Source: an uncultured Clostridia bacterium
GTDB lineage: Bacteria; Bacillota; Clostridia; Lachnospirales; Lachnospiraceae
DNA length: 64,000 bases
NCBI GenBank assembly: GCA_948467395.1
Contig: CAOKDX010000001.1
Location: 62,001-126,000 of the forward strand
Reading direction: 5' to 3'
Shown one piece after another: positions 17,803 to 28,193 of the stretch. Position 1 is the first letter of the stretch; each line of letters begins with the position of its first letter. The translations under genes were made by a program, and so were the position numbers. The notes beneath the pieces are model-generated. The model saw only the letters and a list, made by a program, of their open reading frames with translations. It made no database searches and was not told the DNA's origin.

Positions 17803-18519
17803 ATGTGGAATGTATTAGAATTATTATTTCCGGCCAAGTGCCCGGTATGCGGTGCTTTACTGGGGAGAGACAGACAGGGGGTCTGTGACGGCTGCCGGTC
17901 CCGGCTCCCGGAAGTGACAGAACCGAGCTGCCGGCGCTGTGGAAAGCCCATTGCAGATGAGGAAGAGGAATACTGCATGGACTGCGGAAAGAGGGACAGT
18001 ATCCTGGAGCAGGGAACGGCGCTCTGGGTATATACGGATGCAATGCGGAGAGCTATGGCAGATTTTAAATATCAGGGGTGCCTGCCAGACGGTGATTTCT
18101 ATGGACAGGAGATCCTGAGAAAAAGAGGAGGGCTTCTGTACTGCTGGAATCCCGACTGTATTGTACCAGTACCCCTTTACTGGCGCCGCAGATGGTTCCG
18201 CGGCTTTAACCAGGCGGCCTATGTTGCCGGCGTCGTAGGGAGGCATACCGGTATACCAGTGCTGGAGGATGCCCTGCTGCGCACCCGGAGTACCCGCCCA
18301 CAGAAGGGGCTGAATGACAGAGAAAGAAAGGAAAATATTAAGGATGCCTTTGCCGTAAACCCCCGATGGCTGGAAAGGCTGTCCATCTGCCGGAGTATAC
18401 TTTTGATTGATGATATCTATACGACCGGTGCGACTTTGGAGGCATGCGGGACTGCCCTGCGAAATGCCGGAGTGGAAAAGATATATTTTATCTGCCTGTG
18501 CACAGGCAGCGATTGCTAA
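17803..18519 (+). CDS. comF: ComF family phosphoribosyltransferase-like protein
   Basis: The 238-residue protein has an N-terminal zinc-ribbon region (CPVC, CDGC, CRRCG, CMDCG) and a C-terminal PRTase fold with the PRPP loop ILLIDDIYTTGATLEAC. ComFC proteins are needed for DNA uptake in competent bacteria, though many non-competent Clostridia keep one. The ATG at 17803 gives the standard family start MWNVLELLFPAKCPVCG; an earlier in-frame ATG at 17749 has no ribosome binding site. The next gene is yvyF, the same neighbour as in B. subtilis. Confidence 0.88.
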   Translation: MWNVLELLFPAKCPVCGALLGRDRQGVCDGCRSRLPEVTEPSCRRCGKPIADEEEEYCMDCGKRDSILEQGTALWVYTDAMRRAMADFKYQGCLPDGDFYGQEILRKRGGLLYCWNPDCIVPVPLYWRRRWFRGFNQAAYVAGVVGRHTGIPVLEDALLRTRSTRPQKGLNDRERKENIKDAFAVNPRWLERLSICRSILLIDDIYTTGATLEACGTALRNAGVEKIYFICLCTGSDC

Positions 18520-18535
18520 AAAGGAGGATAAGGAA

Positions 18536-18949
18536 ATGGAAGTCATAACATGTAAAGGATGCGGAAAGTTATTTAATTATATCCAGGGACAGAGGATCTG
18601 CCCTTCCTGCCAGAAAAAGGTGGAAGATAAGTTTGTGGAAGTGAAGAAGTATGTCAGGGAAAATCCCAATGCGGATATTCAGCTGGTTGCTTCTGACATG
18701 GATGTAAGCGTGCGGCAGATTAAATCCTGGATCCGTGAGGAGCGTCTTGTCTTTTCGGATGATTCTCCGGTGGGCCTTCCCTGTGAGAGCTGCGGAAAGA
18801 CAATAAAGACCGGGCGTTACTGCGATGCCTGCAAGAATACTCTGTCCAACAATCTGCGTCAGGCTGCCGGCCTGAATAAGAAACCGGAAGGCGTGGCCAT
18901 GAAACCGAAAAAGTCATCGGAGAGCCGTATGAGATTTCTGGATAACTGA
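18536..18949 (+). CDS. yvyF: Flagellar-region zinc-ribbon protein YvyF-like (TIGR03826 type)
   Basis: The protein (137 residues) has an N-terminal zinc ribbon (CKGCGKLFN and CPSC), a central helix-turn-helix-like segment (VASDMDVSVRQIKSWI), and a second CxxC pair (CESCG, CDAC). It matches the family of conserved flagellar-operon proteins exemplified by YvyF, which sits between comFC and flgM in B. subtilis and affects FlgM levels. Here it also follows comF, but flgM is not present downstream. AAGGAGG lies eight bases before the ATG at 18536. Confidence 0.85.
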   Translation: MEVITCKGCGKLFNYIQGQRICPSCQKKVEDKFVEVKKYVRENPNADIQLVASDMDVSVRQIKSWIREERLVFSDDSPVGLPCESCGKTIKTGRYCDACKNTLSNNLRQAAGLNKKPEGVAMKPKKSSESRMRFLDN

Positions 18950-18950
18950 T

Positions 18951-18986
18951 AAAAAATCCCTCCCCAAAGCGTGGAGGGATTTTTTA
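18951..18986. terminator. Bidirectional terminator between yvyF and cvfB
   Basis: AAAAAATCCCTCC and GGAGGGATTTTTT form an almost perfect hairpin around a short loop, with A-run and T-run on opposite sides. It serves both convergent genes. Confidence 0.85.
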
Positions 18987-18988
18987 TC

Positions 18989-19021
18989 TTAGCTCAAGGG
19001 TGCGAAGCCATTATCAGCCGG
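18989..19021. repeat. Dispersed palindromic repeat, degenerate copy C
   Basis: TTAGCTCAAGGGTGCGAAG (18989-19007) matches the left half of copy B (32224) at 18 of 19 positions. The right half is diverged. On the minus strand it supplies the TGA stop and last codons of cvfB. Confidence 0.5.
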
Positions 19022-19854
19022 ATTCCCTGTTCTGTAATTTCTATCCTTCCCTGTTTTTTCAACCTGCCGATGGCACGTTTGAAGGCGGCCTTGCTGATAT
19101 GGAATTCCCGCTTGATGATCTCAGGTGACGTCTTATCGTGAAAGGGGAGAAAACCCCCGGCATTCTCCAGCCGTTCAAGGATCCTCCCGGCATCCATCCC
19201 CATCTGTACTTTCAGTTTCTGCTGCAGGCTGAGGGTCAGCTTTCCCTCCTCCGTTACTTCCTTGATTCTGGCGTCGATCTCGTCTCCTACATGCAGCTCC
19301 CGTGACATTTCATTGTGGGGAATCAGTGCGGAATACCGGTTGTCCACAGCGACGAACACGCCGAAGGAGTCGGTGATCTCATATACCATGCCGTGGACAA
19401 TATCGTCCTTTTGATAGGGGCTGTCCTGGTACAGGTAATCGTAGACATGCATGGTGGCACAGAGGCGGTCGCTTTTGTCAATGTACAGGGCGGCCAGAAC
19501 CGTATCTCCCACCCGGACCCGTTTCGTCTGTTCCTTAAAGGGAAGGAAGAGATCCTTCGCAAGCCCCCAGTCCAGAAAGGCCCCAATATTTGTGACATCG
19601 GTTACCTTTAGCGGAGCTGTCTCATACAGGGTGATATAGGGAACGGTGGTGGTGGCGGTGAGACGATCTTCGGAATCCCGGTAGAGGAAAACCTCCAGGG
19701 AATCCCCCAGGGTGATGTCCGGGGGCACTTGATTGTTGGGCAGAAGAACTTCCAGTCCGGGGTACTCATCGGAACCGAGATAGATACCGAATTTTGAAGA
19801 TTTTATCATAGAAAGCCGGGCCGTAGAGCCCAGTAATTTTTGTTCTGGTGTCAT
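18994..19854 (-). CDS. cvfB: CvfB family S1 RNA-binding protein
   Basis: This 286-residue protein matches CvfB/YitL: consecutive S1-type OB domains (GIYLGSDEYPGLEVLLPNNQ, then VTNIGAFLDWGLAKDLFLPF, then ITDSFGVFVAVDNRYSALIP) followed by a C-terminal winged helix (FHISKAAFKRAIGRLKKQGR). Members bind RNA and affect virulence gene expression in staphylococci; the exact role is unclear. GAGGTAAACA precedes the ATG at 19854. The last codons lie in a copy of the dispersed repeat. Confidence 0.9.
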   Translation of the reverse strand: MTPEQKLLGSTARLSMIKSSKFGIYLGSDEYPGLEVLLPNNQVPPDITLGDSLEVFLYRDSEDRLTATTTVPYITLYETAPLKVTDVTNIGAFLDWGLAKDLFLPFKEQTKRVRVGDTVLAALYIDKSDRLCATMHVYDYLYQDSPYQKDDIVHGMVYEITDSFGVFVAVDNRYSALIPHNEMSRELHVGDEIDARIKEVTEEGKLTLSLQQKLKVQMGMDAGRILERLENAGGFLPFHDKTSPEIIKREFHISKAAFKRAIGRLKKQGRIEITEQGIRLIMASHP

Positions 19855-20040
19855 TGTTTACCTCCATTGTGTATGCTTTTTGTCCTATTATACTAGAGAT
19901 GAATGCAAAAAACTAGTGAATTCTCAGAAAGAATGCGTTATACTAAATAATGGCTGGCTGAGAAGTGCAGCTATCCGCATACGGCGGTATTACTTATATA
20001 ATAAAAAAGATAGATGAAAAAAAGAAAGGTGTGAAGCATT

Positions 20041-20421
20041 ATGAAAAAAATCATATCCACAGATCAGGCTCCGGCAGCCATCGGTCCATATTCCCAGGCA
20101 GTTGAGGTAAACGGATTTATTTTTACCTCCGGTGTCATTCCTATCGTACCTTCCACAGGTGAACTGGTGCAGGGCGGCATAGAAAAACAGGCGGAACAGG
20201 CTATGGGCAATCTGGAGGCGCTGATCAGGGCGGCGGGTGCCGAACTGGAGGATACGGTGAAAACCGTTGTATTTATAAAAGATATGAATGATTTTGGTAA
20301 GGTAAATGAAATCTATTCCAGATATTTTAAGACCGAATGCCCGGCACGTTCCTGTGTGGAGGTGGCAAGGCTGCCAAAGGATGTCCTGATCGAGATTGAG
20401 GCAATAGTGGCCAGAAAATAA
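20041..20421 (+). CDS. ridA: RidA family reactive enamine/imine deaminase
   Basis: The protein (126 residues) has the full RidA pattern: DQAPAAIGPYSQAVEVNGFI at the N-terminus and the substrate-binding Arg in CPARSCVEVARLPKDVLIEI near residue 103. RidA hydrolyses reactive 2-aminoacrylate-type intermediates made by PLP enzymes. It forms trimers. AAAGGTGTGAAGC precedes the ATG. It stands alone between convergent and divergent genes. Confidence 0.95.
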   Translation: MKKIISTDQAPAAIGPYSQAVEVNGFIFTSGVIPIVPSTGELVQGGIEKQAEQAMGNLEALIRAAGAELEDTVKTVVFIKDMNDFGKVNEIYSRYFKTECPARSCVEVARLPKDVLIEIEAIVARK

Positions 20422-20454
20422 CGGAACAGCGCCTTCCTTTCAGACCTGCGGGGC

Positions 20455-20781
20455 TCAGTCCAGGGAATCATAGTATTCGTACAGCTTCTGTACCCCGTTT
20501 TCCAGCAGGTAGTAGTGTCCGACATAGGGGACCAGAAGTACCAGAAAGAGCAGGGATAAGAGAAGGAGTACCGGTTTCATCAGGAACAGCTCCGCCAGCA
20601 GAGTAATGACAGTGAGCAGGGCAAAAAGAACGGTAACGATCAGATGGACAAGGCGTTCGTGCTGGAAAAACTGGATCTGTATCAAAAGTTCTTTTTTTGC
20701 CGCTGCGGATTTCTCTGGGCTCAGAGTCTGGCCGCAGAGTTCCTTGTATTGGGCCAGTAGTGTACGCATACGTCTGCTCAT
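20455..20781 (-). CDS. Hypothetical small membrane protein
   Basis: I do not recognise this 108-residue protein. The ATG at 20781 has GGGGGG upstream; a longer reading to 20895 lacks a ribosome binding site. It has a soluble helical N-terminus (LLAQYKELCGQTLSPEKSAA), two hydrophobic segments near residues 45-62 and 66-84 (ending LFLVLLVPYVGHYY), and a short acidic tail. It is convergent with ridA and lies after the YjfB-like gene. Confidence 0.6.
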   Translation of the reverse strand: MSRRMRTLLAQYKELCGQTLSPEKSAAAKKELLIQIQFFQHERLVHLIVTVLFALLTVITLLAELFLMKPVLLLLSLLFLVLLVPYVGHYYLLENGVQKLYEYYDSLD

Positions 20782-20869
20782 TGCAATTCCCCCCAACATC
20801 ATTTTTGAATACGGTTTGTCTGGCTCAGGGATGCCGCTGAGCCGTAAAAGAGCGCCCTGCACCGGCGCT

Positions 20870-21064
20870 CTATACCATAACGTCAATATTTCCACCCAGA
20901 TGTGGATTTACAGACTGCTCCATCATCTGGACAAGCTGTGCGCCTGCCGCTTCTGCCGTATCCAGGGTTTTGGCAAGTATCCCTGTGCCGATGGCCTGCA
21001 TGGTCTGGGTCTGGGCATTCATAACAGAATATGCCGCGATATCAATGCCGTCACACAATTCCAT
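20870..21064 (-). CDS. YjfB-like putative motility protein
   Basis: The 64-residue product begins MELCDGIDIAAYSVMNAQTQ and ends NPHLGGNIDVMV, the pattern of the YjfB family (putative motility protein). AAGGGGGGA lies before the ATG at 21064. YjfB is part of the sigma-D regulon in B. subtilis; its function is unknown. It fits the flagellar and chemotaxis genes elsewhere in this window. Confidence 0.75.
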   Translation of the reverse strand: MELCDGIDIAAYSVMNAQTQTMQAIGTGILAKTLDTAEAAGAQLVQMMEQSVNPHLGGNIDVMV

Positions 21065-21260
21065 GGTATCCCCCCTTTCATATGAAGATACTCTGCGGTT
21101 TCGCAGTGGTATCCTGTATTTCAATTGTAACACAGATAATAAGAAATGAAAAGAGCCAAAAATACGGCATCCGGGTCAATTGGTGTAGAATGATTCAGTG
21201 GATCAGGAAGGGCTGGAAGACAACTGGAAAAAATATGTAAAAAAACGGTTATTACAGGGC

Positions 21261-21289
21261 TTGACAGATATCTTCCAAGTTGTTATACT
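21261..21289 (+). promoter_or_regulatory. Sigma-A promoter of the NlpC/P60 gene
   Basis: TTGACA (21261-21266) and TATACT (21284-21289) are 17 bases apart, near consensus, about 75 bases before the start codon at 21365. Confidence 0.8.
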
Positions 21290-21364
21290 GTGAAGTACAG
21301 TTAATAATTTTGTAACAATTAGGATGATATTTCGGTTTGAGAAACAATATTGGAGGGAAAATAT

Positions 21365-22816
21365 ATGCAGCAGAGGAAGGTGGTCAGGACCGTACTGGGA
21401 GCAACCCTTGTGTTGTCTTTCGGCGTATTCGGTCACTATGTGGTTTCCACATCTACTACCATGGGAACCGAGACTGAACTTGCCGGTATGTCGTACACGC
21501 TGGATCAGTACTGTTCCGTCCAGGCCGGAGCGGCCCAGTCGAATCCGGAGGCTATCGTGGCATTTAGCGACGATACAGCCAATACTGGCGGTGCTGATGT
21601 GACCATCAGCGGAACAGCGGTAGTGGGGGCCACACCGGAGCCTACGGCAGTGCCGGAGGCGACAGCCACACCAAAGCCGGAATCGGAATATGCCAATGTG
21701 GGCATTTCGATTGCCGCTGATTATGTGAATATACGCAAAAAGCCCAGCACAGACGATGAGATCGTGGGCAAGCTTTATCGGGGAAGCGCCGCTACGATTA
21801 CCAAGACAGAAGGCGACTGGGTACAGATAAAGTCAGGATCCGTTACCGGGTACATAATGAAAGATTATCTTGCCATCGGTTACAGTGCGGAAAAGCTGAT
21901 TGATGACTTCGGAACCAAATGGGCCACGGTGACAACGGAGACCTTGAGGGTCCGGGAAAAGAAGAGCAGTGAAAGCGCCGTGCTGACACTAATTTCAGGA
22001 GAGGAAAGCTACGAGGTTCTCAAGGATGAAGGGGACTGGGCGAAGATCTGTGTAGATGGCGATACGAATGGATATGTGTCAAAAGAATTTGTAAAAATAT
22101 CAGTACAGTTTAAGAAAGCGGTATCCATTGAGGAAGAGCGCGAGGAGGCAAGGCGCAAAGCAGCAGCAGAGGAGGCCGAGCGTCAGGCTGAACTGGAGGC
22201 TGCCAGAAGGAAAGCGGAAAATGAGAGAAAGAGCGCCAGCACATCGGAGAATAAGAGCAATTCTTCCTCAAATAAGAGCAGTTCCAACAGCAGTTCCAGT
22301 AATAAGGGAAGCAGCTCCGGAAATAGTTCGGGAAGCACCAGCGGTTCCGGCGGAAGCAGCAGCTCCGGCGGAGGCAGCAGTTCCAACAGCGGTGGAGGCG
22401 GCGCCAGCGGAAGCAGCGAATCCAGTGAAGGCGGCGGTGGAAGCGTACTGGGGAGCGGTGACGGCTCTGCGGTTGCGTCCTATGCACTCCAGTTTGTAGG
22501 CAATCCGTATGTATATGGTGGCTCCAGCCTGACAAGGGGAACTGACTGCTCTGGATTTACCATGTCGGTATTTAAGAAATTCGGTATCAGTCTTCCGCGT
22601 ACCTCCGGAGAACAGTCCAGGACCGGAAAGAAGATTAAAGTATCTGACGCGCAGCCGGGGGATTTGATCTTCTATACCAGCGGGGGGCGTGTAAACCATG
22701 TTGCAATCTGCATTGGCGGCGGACGGGTTGTCCATGCAAGTAATCCGAGAACAGGAATTACTACAAGCAGTCTGCGTTACCGTACGCCATACTGTGCAAG
22801 ACGGGTGATTGGATAA
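21365..22816 (+). CDS. Secreted SH3 / NlpC-P60 peptidoglycan endopeptidase
   Basis: The protein (483 residues) has a signal peptide (VVRTVLGATLVLSFGVFG), a Pro/Thr-rich stretch (about 90-105), two bacterial SH3 domains (about 113-170 and 187-245), a charged Ala/Glu/Arg-rich helix (252-288), a Ser/Gly-rich linker (290-365), and a C-terminal NlpC/P60 domain with Cys395 (GTDCSGF), His445 (VNHVAI) and His457. It should cut D-gamma-glutamyl-diamino-acid bonds in peptidoglycan, like cell-separation hydrolases. GGAGG eight bases before 21365 fixes the start. A terminator follows. Confidence 0.93.
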   Translation: MQQRKVVRTVLGATLVLSFGVFGHYVVSTSTTMGTETELAGMSYTLDQYCSVQAGAAQSNPEAIVAFSDDTANTGGADVTISGTAVVGATPEPTAVPEATATPKPESEYANVGISIAADYVNIRKKPSTDDEIVGKLYRGSAATITKTEGDWVQIKSGSVTGYIMKDYLAIGYSAEKLIDDFGTKWATVTTETLRVREKKSSESAVLTLISGEESYEVLKDEGDWAKICVDGDTNGYVSKEFVKISVQFKKAVSIEEEREEARRKAAAEEAERQAELEAARRKAENERKSASTSENKSNSSSNKSSSNSSSSNKGSSSGNSSGSTSGSGGSSSSGGGSSSNSGGGGASGSSESSEGGGGSVLGSGDGSAVASYALQFVGNPYVYGGSSLTRGTDCSGFTMSVFKKFGISLPRTSGEQSRTGKKIKVSDAQPGDLIFYTSGGRVNHVAICIGGGRVVHASNPRTGITTSSLRYRTPYCARRVIG

Positions 22817-22853
22817 GGCAGCGAGCCGTTTAATTAGTATGTTATAAGGTGTT

Positions 22854-22890
22854 GTGCCGGCAGGCGGAGCTGTCGGTGCGGCACTTTTTT
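22854..22890 (+). terminator. Terminator of the NlpC/P60 gene
   Basis: GTGCCGGCAG pairs with its partner ending CGGCAC (22879-22884), followed by six T. Confidence 0.85.
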
Positions 22891-22979
22891 ATCTGATAGG
22901 AAAGACCATCTTGGGTTTATTACGCGCAGGGCGATGCGTTTCTCGGCCAGCCATTTTATATCACATCAGAAGATACATT

Positions 22980-23113
22980 GTATACACAATTCAAATAGGA
23001 ACGGTTGTACGGCGACATTTGTAGACTGGGACGGGCTTAAAAGTTATCAACAAATAAAAGGGCGATTTTGCGATATTTGTCAGTTATACACATAGTTATC
23101 AACAATGTCCACA
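22980..23113 (+). promoter_or_regulatory. Cluster of DnaA-box-like 9-mers in a 461-base intergenic region
   Basis: The gap 22817-23277 holds no gene. Within it are TTATACACA (23084-23092), which fits TTATNCACA exactly, two TTATCAACA (23044-23052, 23096-23104) one base off TTATCCACA, GTATACACA (22980-22988) one base off, and ATGTCCACA (23105-23113) two bases off. All point the same way and three lie within 30 bases. No origin genes (dnaA, dnaN) are nearby. It could titrate DnaA or let DnaA control hpf. Confidence 0.5.
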
Positions 23114-23194
23114 AAAAAAGGAGACTTTTGTAGCATAAAAAACAGGAAACATACAATTGTTATAATTGTCTTACAATTGCGCCCAAAATATTAG

Positions 23195-23223
23195 TTGCCC
23201 GAAAAGCTGAATTGTAGTATAAT
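23195..23223 (+). promoter_or_regulatory. Sigma-A promoter of hpf
   Basis: TTGCCC (23195-23200) and TATAAT (23218-23223) are 17 bases apart. Several AATTGT/ACAATT hexamers (23153-23160, 23164-23169, 23173-23178, 23210-23215) surround it and may be a regulator site or chance in AT-rich DNA. Confidence 0.65.
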
Positions 23224-23277
23224 AAATCTACAGGAAAATATTTCTCCTGAAACTTATGGGCAAAGGAGCTGAGCATT

Positions 23278-23805
23278 ATGAATTTAGTAATTAGTGGCAG
23301 AAACATCGACATAACAGAAGGGTTACGTTCAGCGGTGGAGGACAAGATAGGCAAACTGGAAAGGTATTTCAATGCCGGTACGGAGGTACATGTTACATTA
23401 AGTACAGAGAAGAGTCGTCAGAAGATTGAAGTTACGATACCAATGAAAGGCAGTATTATTCGTGCAGAGCAGACAAGCACTGATATGTATGTTGCCATCG
23501 ATCTTGTAGAGGAGATCATTGAGAGACAGCTTCGCAAATATAAAAATAAGCTGATCGACAAAGAGCAGGCAGCCGCACAGCTGAGTAAAGATTTTCTGGA
23601 AGAGGATGCCTACGATGATGAAGAGATCGAGATCATCCGAACCAAGAAATTCGCCATGAAACCGATGGATCCGGAAGAAGCATGCGTGCAGATGGAGCTT
23701 CTGGGACACAATTTCTTTGTATTCCGTAACGGTGTGACAGACGAGGTCAATGTAGTATATAAGAGGAAAGGAAATACATACGGGCTGATTGAACCGGAAT
23801 TCTGA
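23278..23805 (+). CDS. hpf: Long-form ribosome hibernation promoting factor
   Basis: The protein (175 residues) has the HPF N-terminal domain (NLVISGRNIDITEGLRSAVE) with an acidic linker (EEDAYDDEEIE), and the C-terminal dimerisation domain of the long form (KPMDPEEACVQMELLGHNFF to KGNTYGLIEPEF). Long HPF dimerises 70S ribosomes into inactive 100S particles in stationary phase. AAAGGAG precedes the ATG. It lies upstream of secA, a common Firmicutes order, but has its own terminator. Confidence 0.96.
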   Translation: MNLVISGRNIDITEGLRSAVEDKIGKLERYFNAGTEVHVTLSTEKSRQKIEVTIPMKGSIIRAEQTSTDMYVAIDLVEEIIERQLRKYKNKLIDKEQAAAQLSKDFLEEDAYDDEEIEIIRTKKFAMKPMDPEEACVQMELLGHNFFVFRNGVTDEVNVVYKRKGNTYGLIEPEF

Positions 23806-23852
23806 CAGGACGGGACAGGAATCCGGAATCTGCCGGGACTTAGGACGATCAG

Positions 23853-23882
23853 GGGGCACTTTCGTGAGAAGGTGCCCCTTTT
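23853..23882 (+). terminator. Terminator of hpf
   Basis: GGGGCAC (23853-23859) pairs with GTGCCCC (23872-23878), followed by TTTT. Confidence 0.85.
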
Positions 23883-23884
23883 CC

Positions 23885-23906
23885 ATAGCTCAACGCAGGG
23901 GTGCGT
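23885..23906. repeat. Partial dispersed repeat, copy D, with small hairpin
   Basis: TAGCTCAACG (23885-23894) equals the left core of copy B. It is followed by a small perfect hairpin, AACGCA-GGGG-TGCGTT. Only the first ten bases are shared, so membership in the repeat family is uncertain. Confidence 0.35.
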
Positions 23907-23920
23907 TAAGAAAATATTTG

Positions 23921-23949
23921 TTGCAACCTCTCCTGACTAGTGTTACAAT
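23921..23949 (+). promoter_or_regulatory. Sigma-A promoter of secA
   Basis: TTGCAA (23921-23926) and TACAAT (23944-23949) are 17 bases apart, about 49 bases before the secA start at 23998. Confidence 0.7.
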
Positions 23950-23997
23950 AATGTGGGATTATATTGAATAAGCTAGAAAATAATGGAGAGTGAAAGA

Positions 23998-26562
<2,565 letters not shown>

Positions 26563-26595
26563 CAGACAAAAAATATAAAACAGGTGGTGAAAAAA

Positions 26596-27700
26596 GTGGT
26601 CGAACTGGATAATATCCGAATCGAATTAAGCAGTTTTGAGAAACCCCTTTTGGAAGTAAGGGATTCACTTTAACTTAGCAGACAAGAAGCTGAGGGTAGA
26701 AGAGCTTGAGAGGAATATGGAGGCGCCGGATTTCTGGGATAATGCGGAGAAGGCCAGCGCCGACATGAAAGAGGTAAAGGATCTCAAGGATATCATTGAC
26801 CGCGCCGATAACCTCAGCGCGGCATATGAGGATATGATGACCCTGATCGAGATGGGGAACGAGGAAGAGGATGAGTCCCTGATCCCGGAGATCCAGGGTG
26901 AATTTGAAGAGTTTAAGAAAACCTTTGATGATCTGCGGATCACGACGATGCTCACCGGAGAGCATGATTCAGAGAATGCCATATTAACCCTTCATGCCGG
27001 TGCCGGGGGCACTGAGAGCTGTGACTGGGCCAGCATGCTCTGCCGGATGTATGAGCGCTGGGCGGACAAGAGAGGATTTACCGTGAAGGTGCTGGATTCT
27101 CTGGATGGGGATGAGGCTGGGCTCAAGTCCGTCACATTGGAGATCAGTGGTGAAAATGTGTATGGTTATCTGAAAAGCGAGCATGGCGTACACCGTCTGG
27201 TGCGGATTTCGCCATTTAACGCGGCGGGCAAGAGACAGACCTCTTTTGTTTCCTGCGATGTCATGCCGGATATCCAGCAGGATATTGACATTGAGATAAA
27301 CGACGACGATATACGGGTCGACACTTACCGATCCAGTGGCGCCGGCGGACAGCATATCAATAAGACGTCTTCCGCCATCCGCATTACGCATTTCCCCACG
27401 GGGATTGTAGTACAGTGCCAGAATGAGCGTTCACAGCATATGAATAAGGATAAGGCGATGCAGATGTTGAAAGCAAAGCTCCTGATACTGCGTGAGCAGG
27501 AGAATCTGGCAAAGGAGTCGGATATCCGCGGCGAGGTGAAAGAGATCGGATGGGGGAGCCAGATCCGTTCTTATGTGATGCAGCCGTATACGATGGTGAA
27601 GGATCACCGCACTGAGGCAGAGACGGGGAATGTGTCTGCTGTGATGGACGGCGGTATTGATATGTTTATGAATGCGTACCTGAAGTGGATCAACAGTTGA
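26596..27700 (+). CDS. prfB: Peptide chain release factor 2, with programmed +1 frameshift
   Basis: RF2 ends translation at UGA and UAA. The first part starts at GTG 26596 (AGGTGG upstream) and reads to CTT TAA at 26668-26673. A +1 shift on CTT continues in the frame starting AAC at 26672 (NLADKKLRVEELERNMEAPD). Total is about 367 residues. The downstream part has the SPF codon-recognition motif (VRISPFNAAG) and the catalytic GGQ (GAGGQHINKTSS). An SD-like AAGGGA lies just before the shift site. The in-frame stop is UAA rather than the usual UGA. RF2 levels should be self-controlled by this shift. Confidence 0.96.
26656..26674 (+). promoter_or_regulatory. prfB recoding site
   Basis: The site holds TAAGGGA (SD-like, 26657-26663), then CTT TAA C at 26668-26674. 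It fits the bacterial CUU URA C pattern of RF2 autoregulation, in the rarer UAA form. Confidence 0.9.
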
Positions 27701-27719
27701 TAAGAGAGAAGGGCAGCGA

Positions 27720-28193
27720 ATGAAGGAAATTGTTTCATTTTACTTAAGCGGCAAAATGTATGGGGTAGATGTAGACCATATGCAGGGGATAGAGAAGCAC
27801 CGGGAACTGGCCCGGCCGACAGGGCTGCCGGATTTTATGGAAGGCGTGGCGGATATCCGGGGGGAGATGATCCCGGTTATGGCGTTGAAAAAGCGTCTGA
27901 TCCTGCCTCCTGCAGATGTGACGGAGAAAACAAAGCTGCTTGTATTCCGTACCAGGAATGGGAAGATTGCCTGTATTGTGGATGGGATTTACAGAATACT
28001 GCAGATTGACAGCGAAAATGCGCAGGAATTTCCGCGGATCATTCAGAGTGAGGAGACCGGATATGCGGATTTTGTGGCAAGGAATGGCAGTGAGCTGATC
28101 CTGGTGATCAATCCTGAGAATCTCATCACTGAGGCGGAGTGGAAGGCAGTCAGCGAAATGTTAGACAGGATGGAGGAAGAAGACGATGATTAA
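27720..28193 (+). CDS. cheW: CheW-like chemotaxis coupling protein
   Basis: The protein (157 residues) is a single CheW domain: VSFYLSGKMYGVDVDHMQGI at the N-terminus, GVADIRGEMIPVMALKKRL near residues 43-61, and ELILVINPENLI near the end. CheW links chemoreceptors to CheA. The acidic C-terminus (EEEDDD) overlaps the start of hom by 8 bases. cheY and cheX lie 1.3 kb away on the other strand; no cheA or receptor is in this window, so it may be an orphan or paralogue. Confidence 0.85.
   Translation: MKEIVSFYLSGKMYGVDVDHMQGIEKHRELARPTGLPDFMEGVADIRGEMIPVMALKKRLILPPADVTEKTKLLVFRTRNGKIACIVDGIYRILQIDSENAQEFPRIIQSEETGYADFVARNGSELILVINPENLITEAEWKAVSEMLDRMEEEDDD

Noticed and set aside
22110-22535. Frames opposite or shifted in the Ser/Gly-rich linker of the NlpC/P60 protein
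   Set aside because: Low-complexity sequence leaves all frames open; the SH3 and NlpC/P60 domains fix the real frame.
22980-23113. Chromosomal replication origin
   Set aside because: No dnaA, dnaN, recF, gyr or rpmH near; DnaA-like boxes alone do not make oriC.
26596-26717. prfB as a truncated gene or pseudogene starting at 26717
   Set aside because: The upstream 5' part with CTT TAA C and an SD-like site is the known RF2 programmed frameshift, so the gene is intact.
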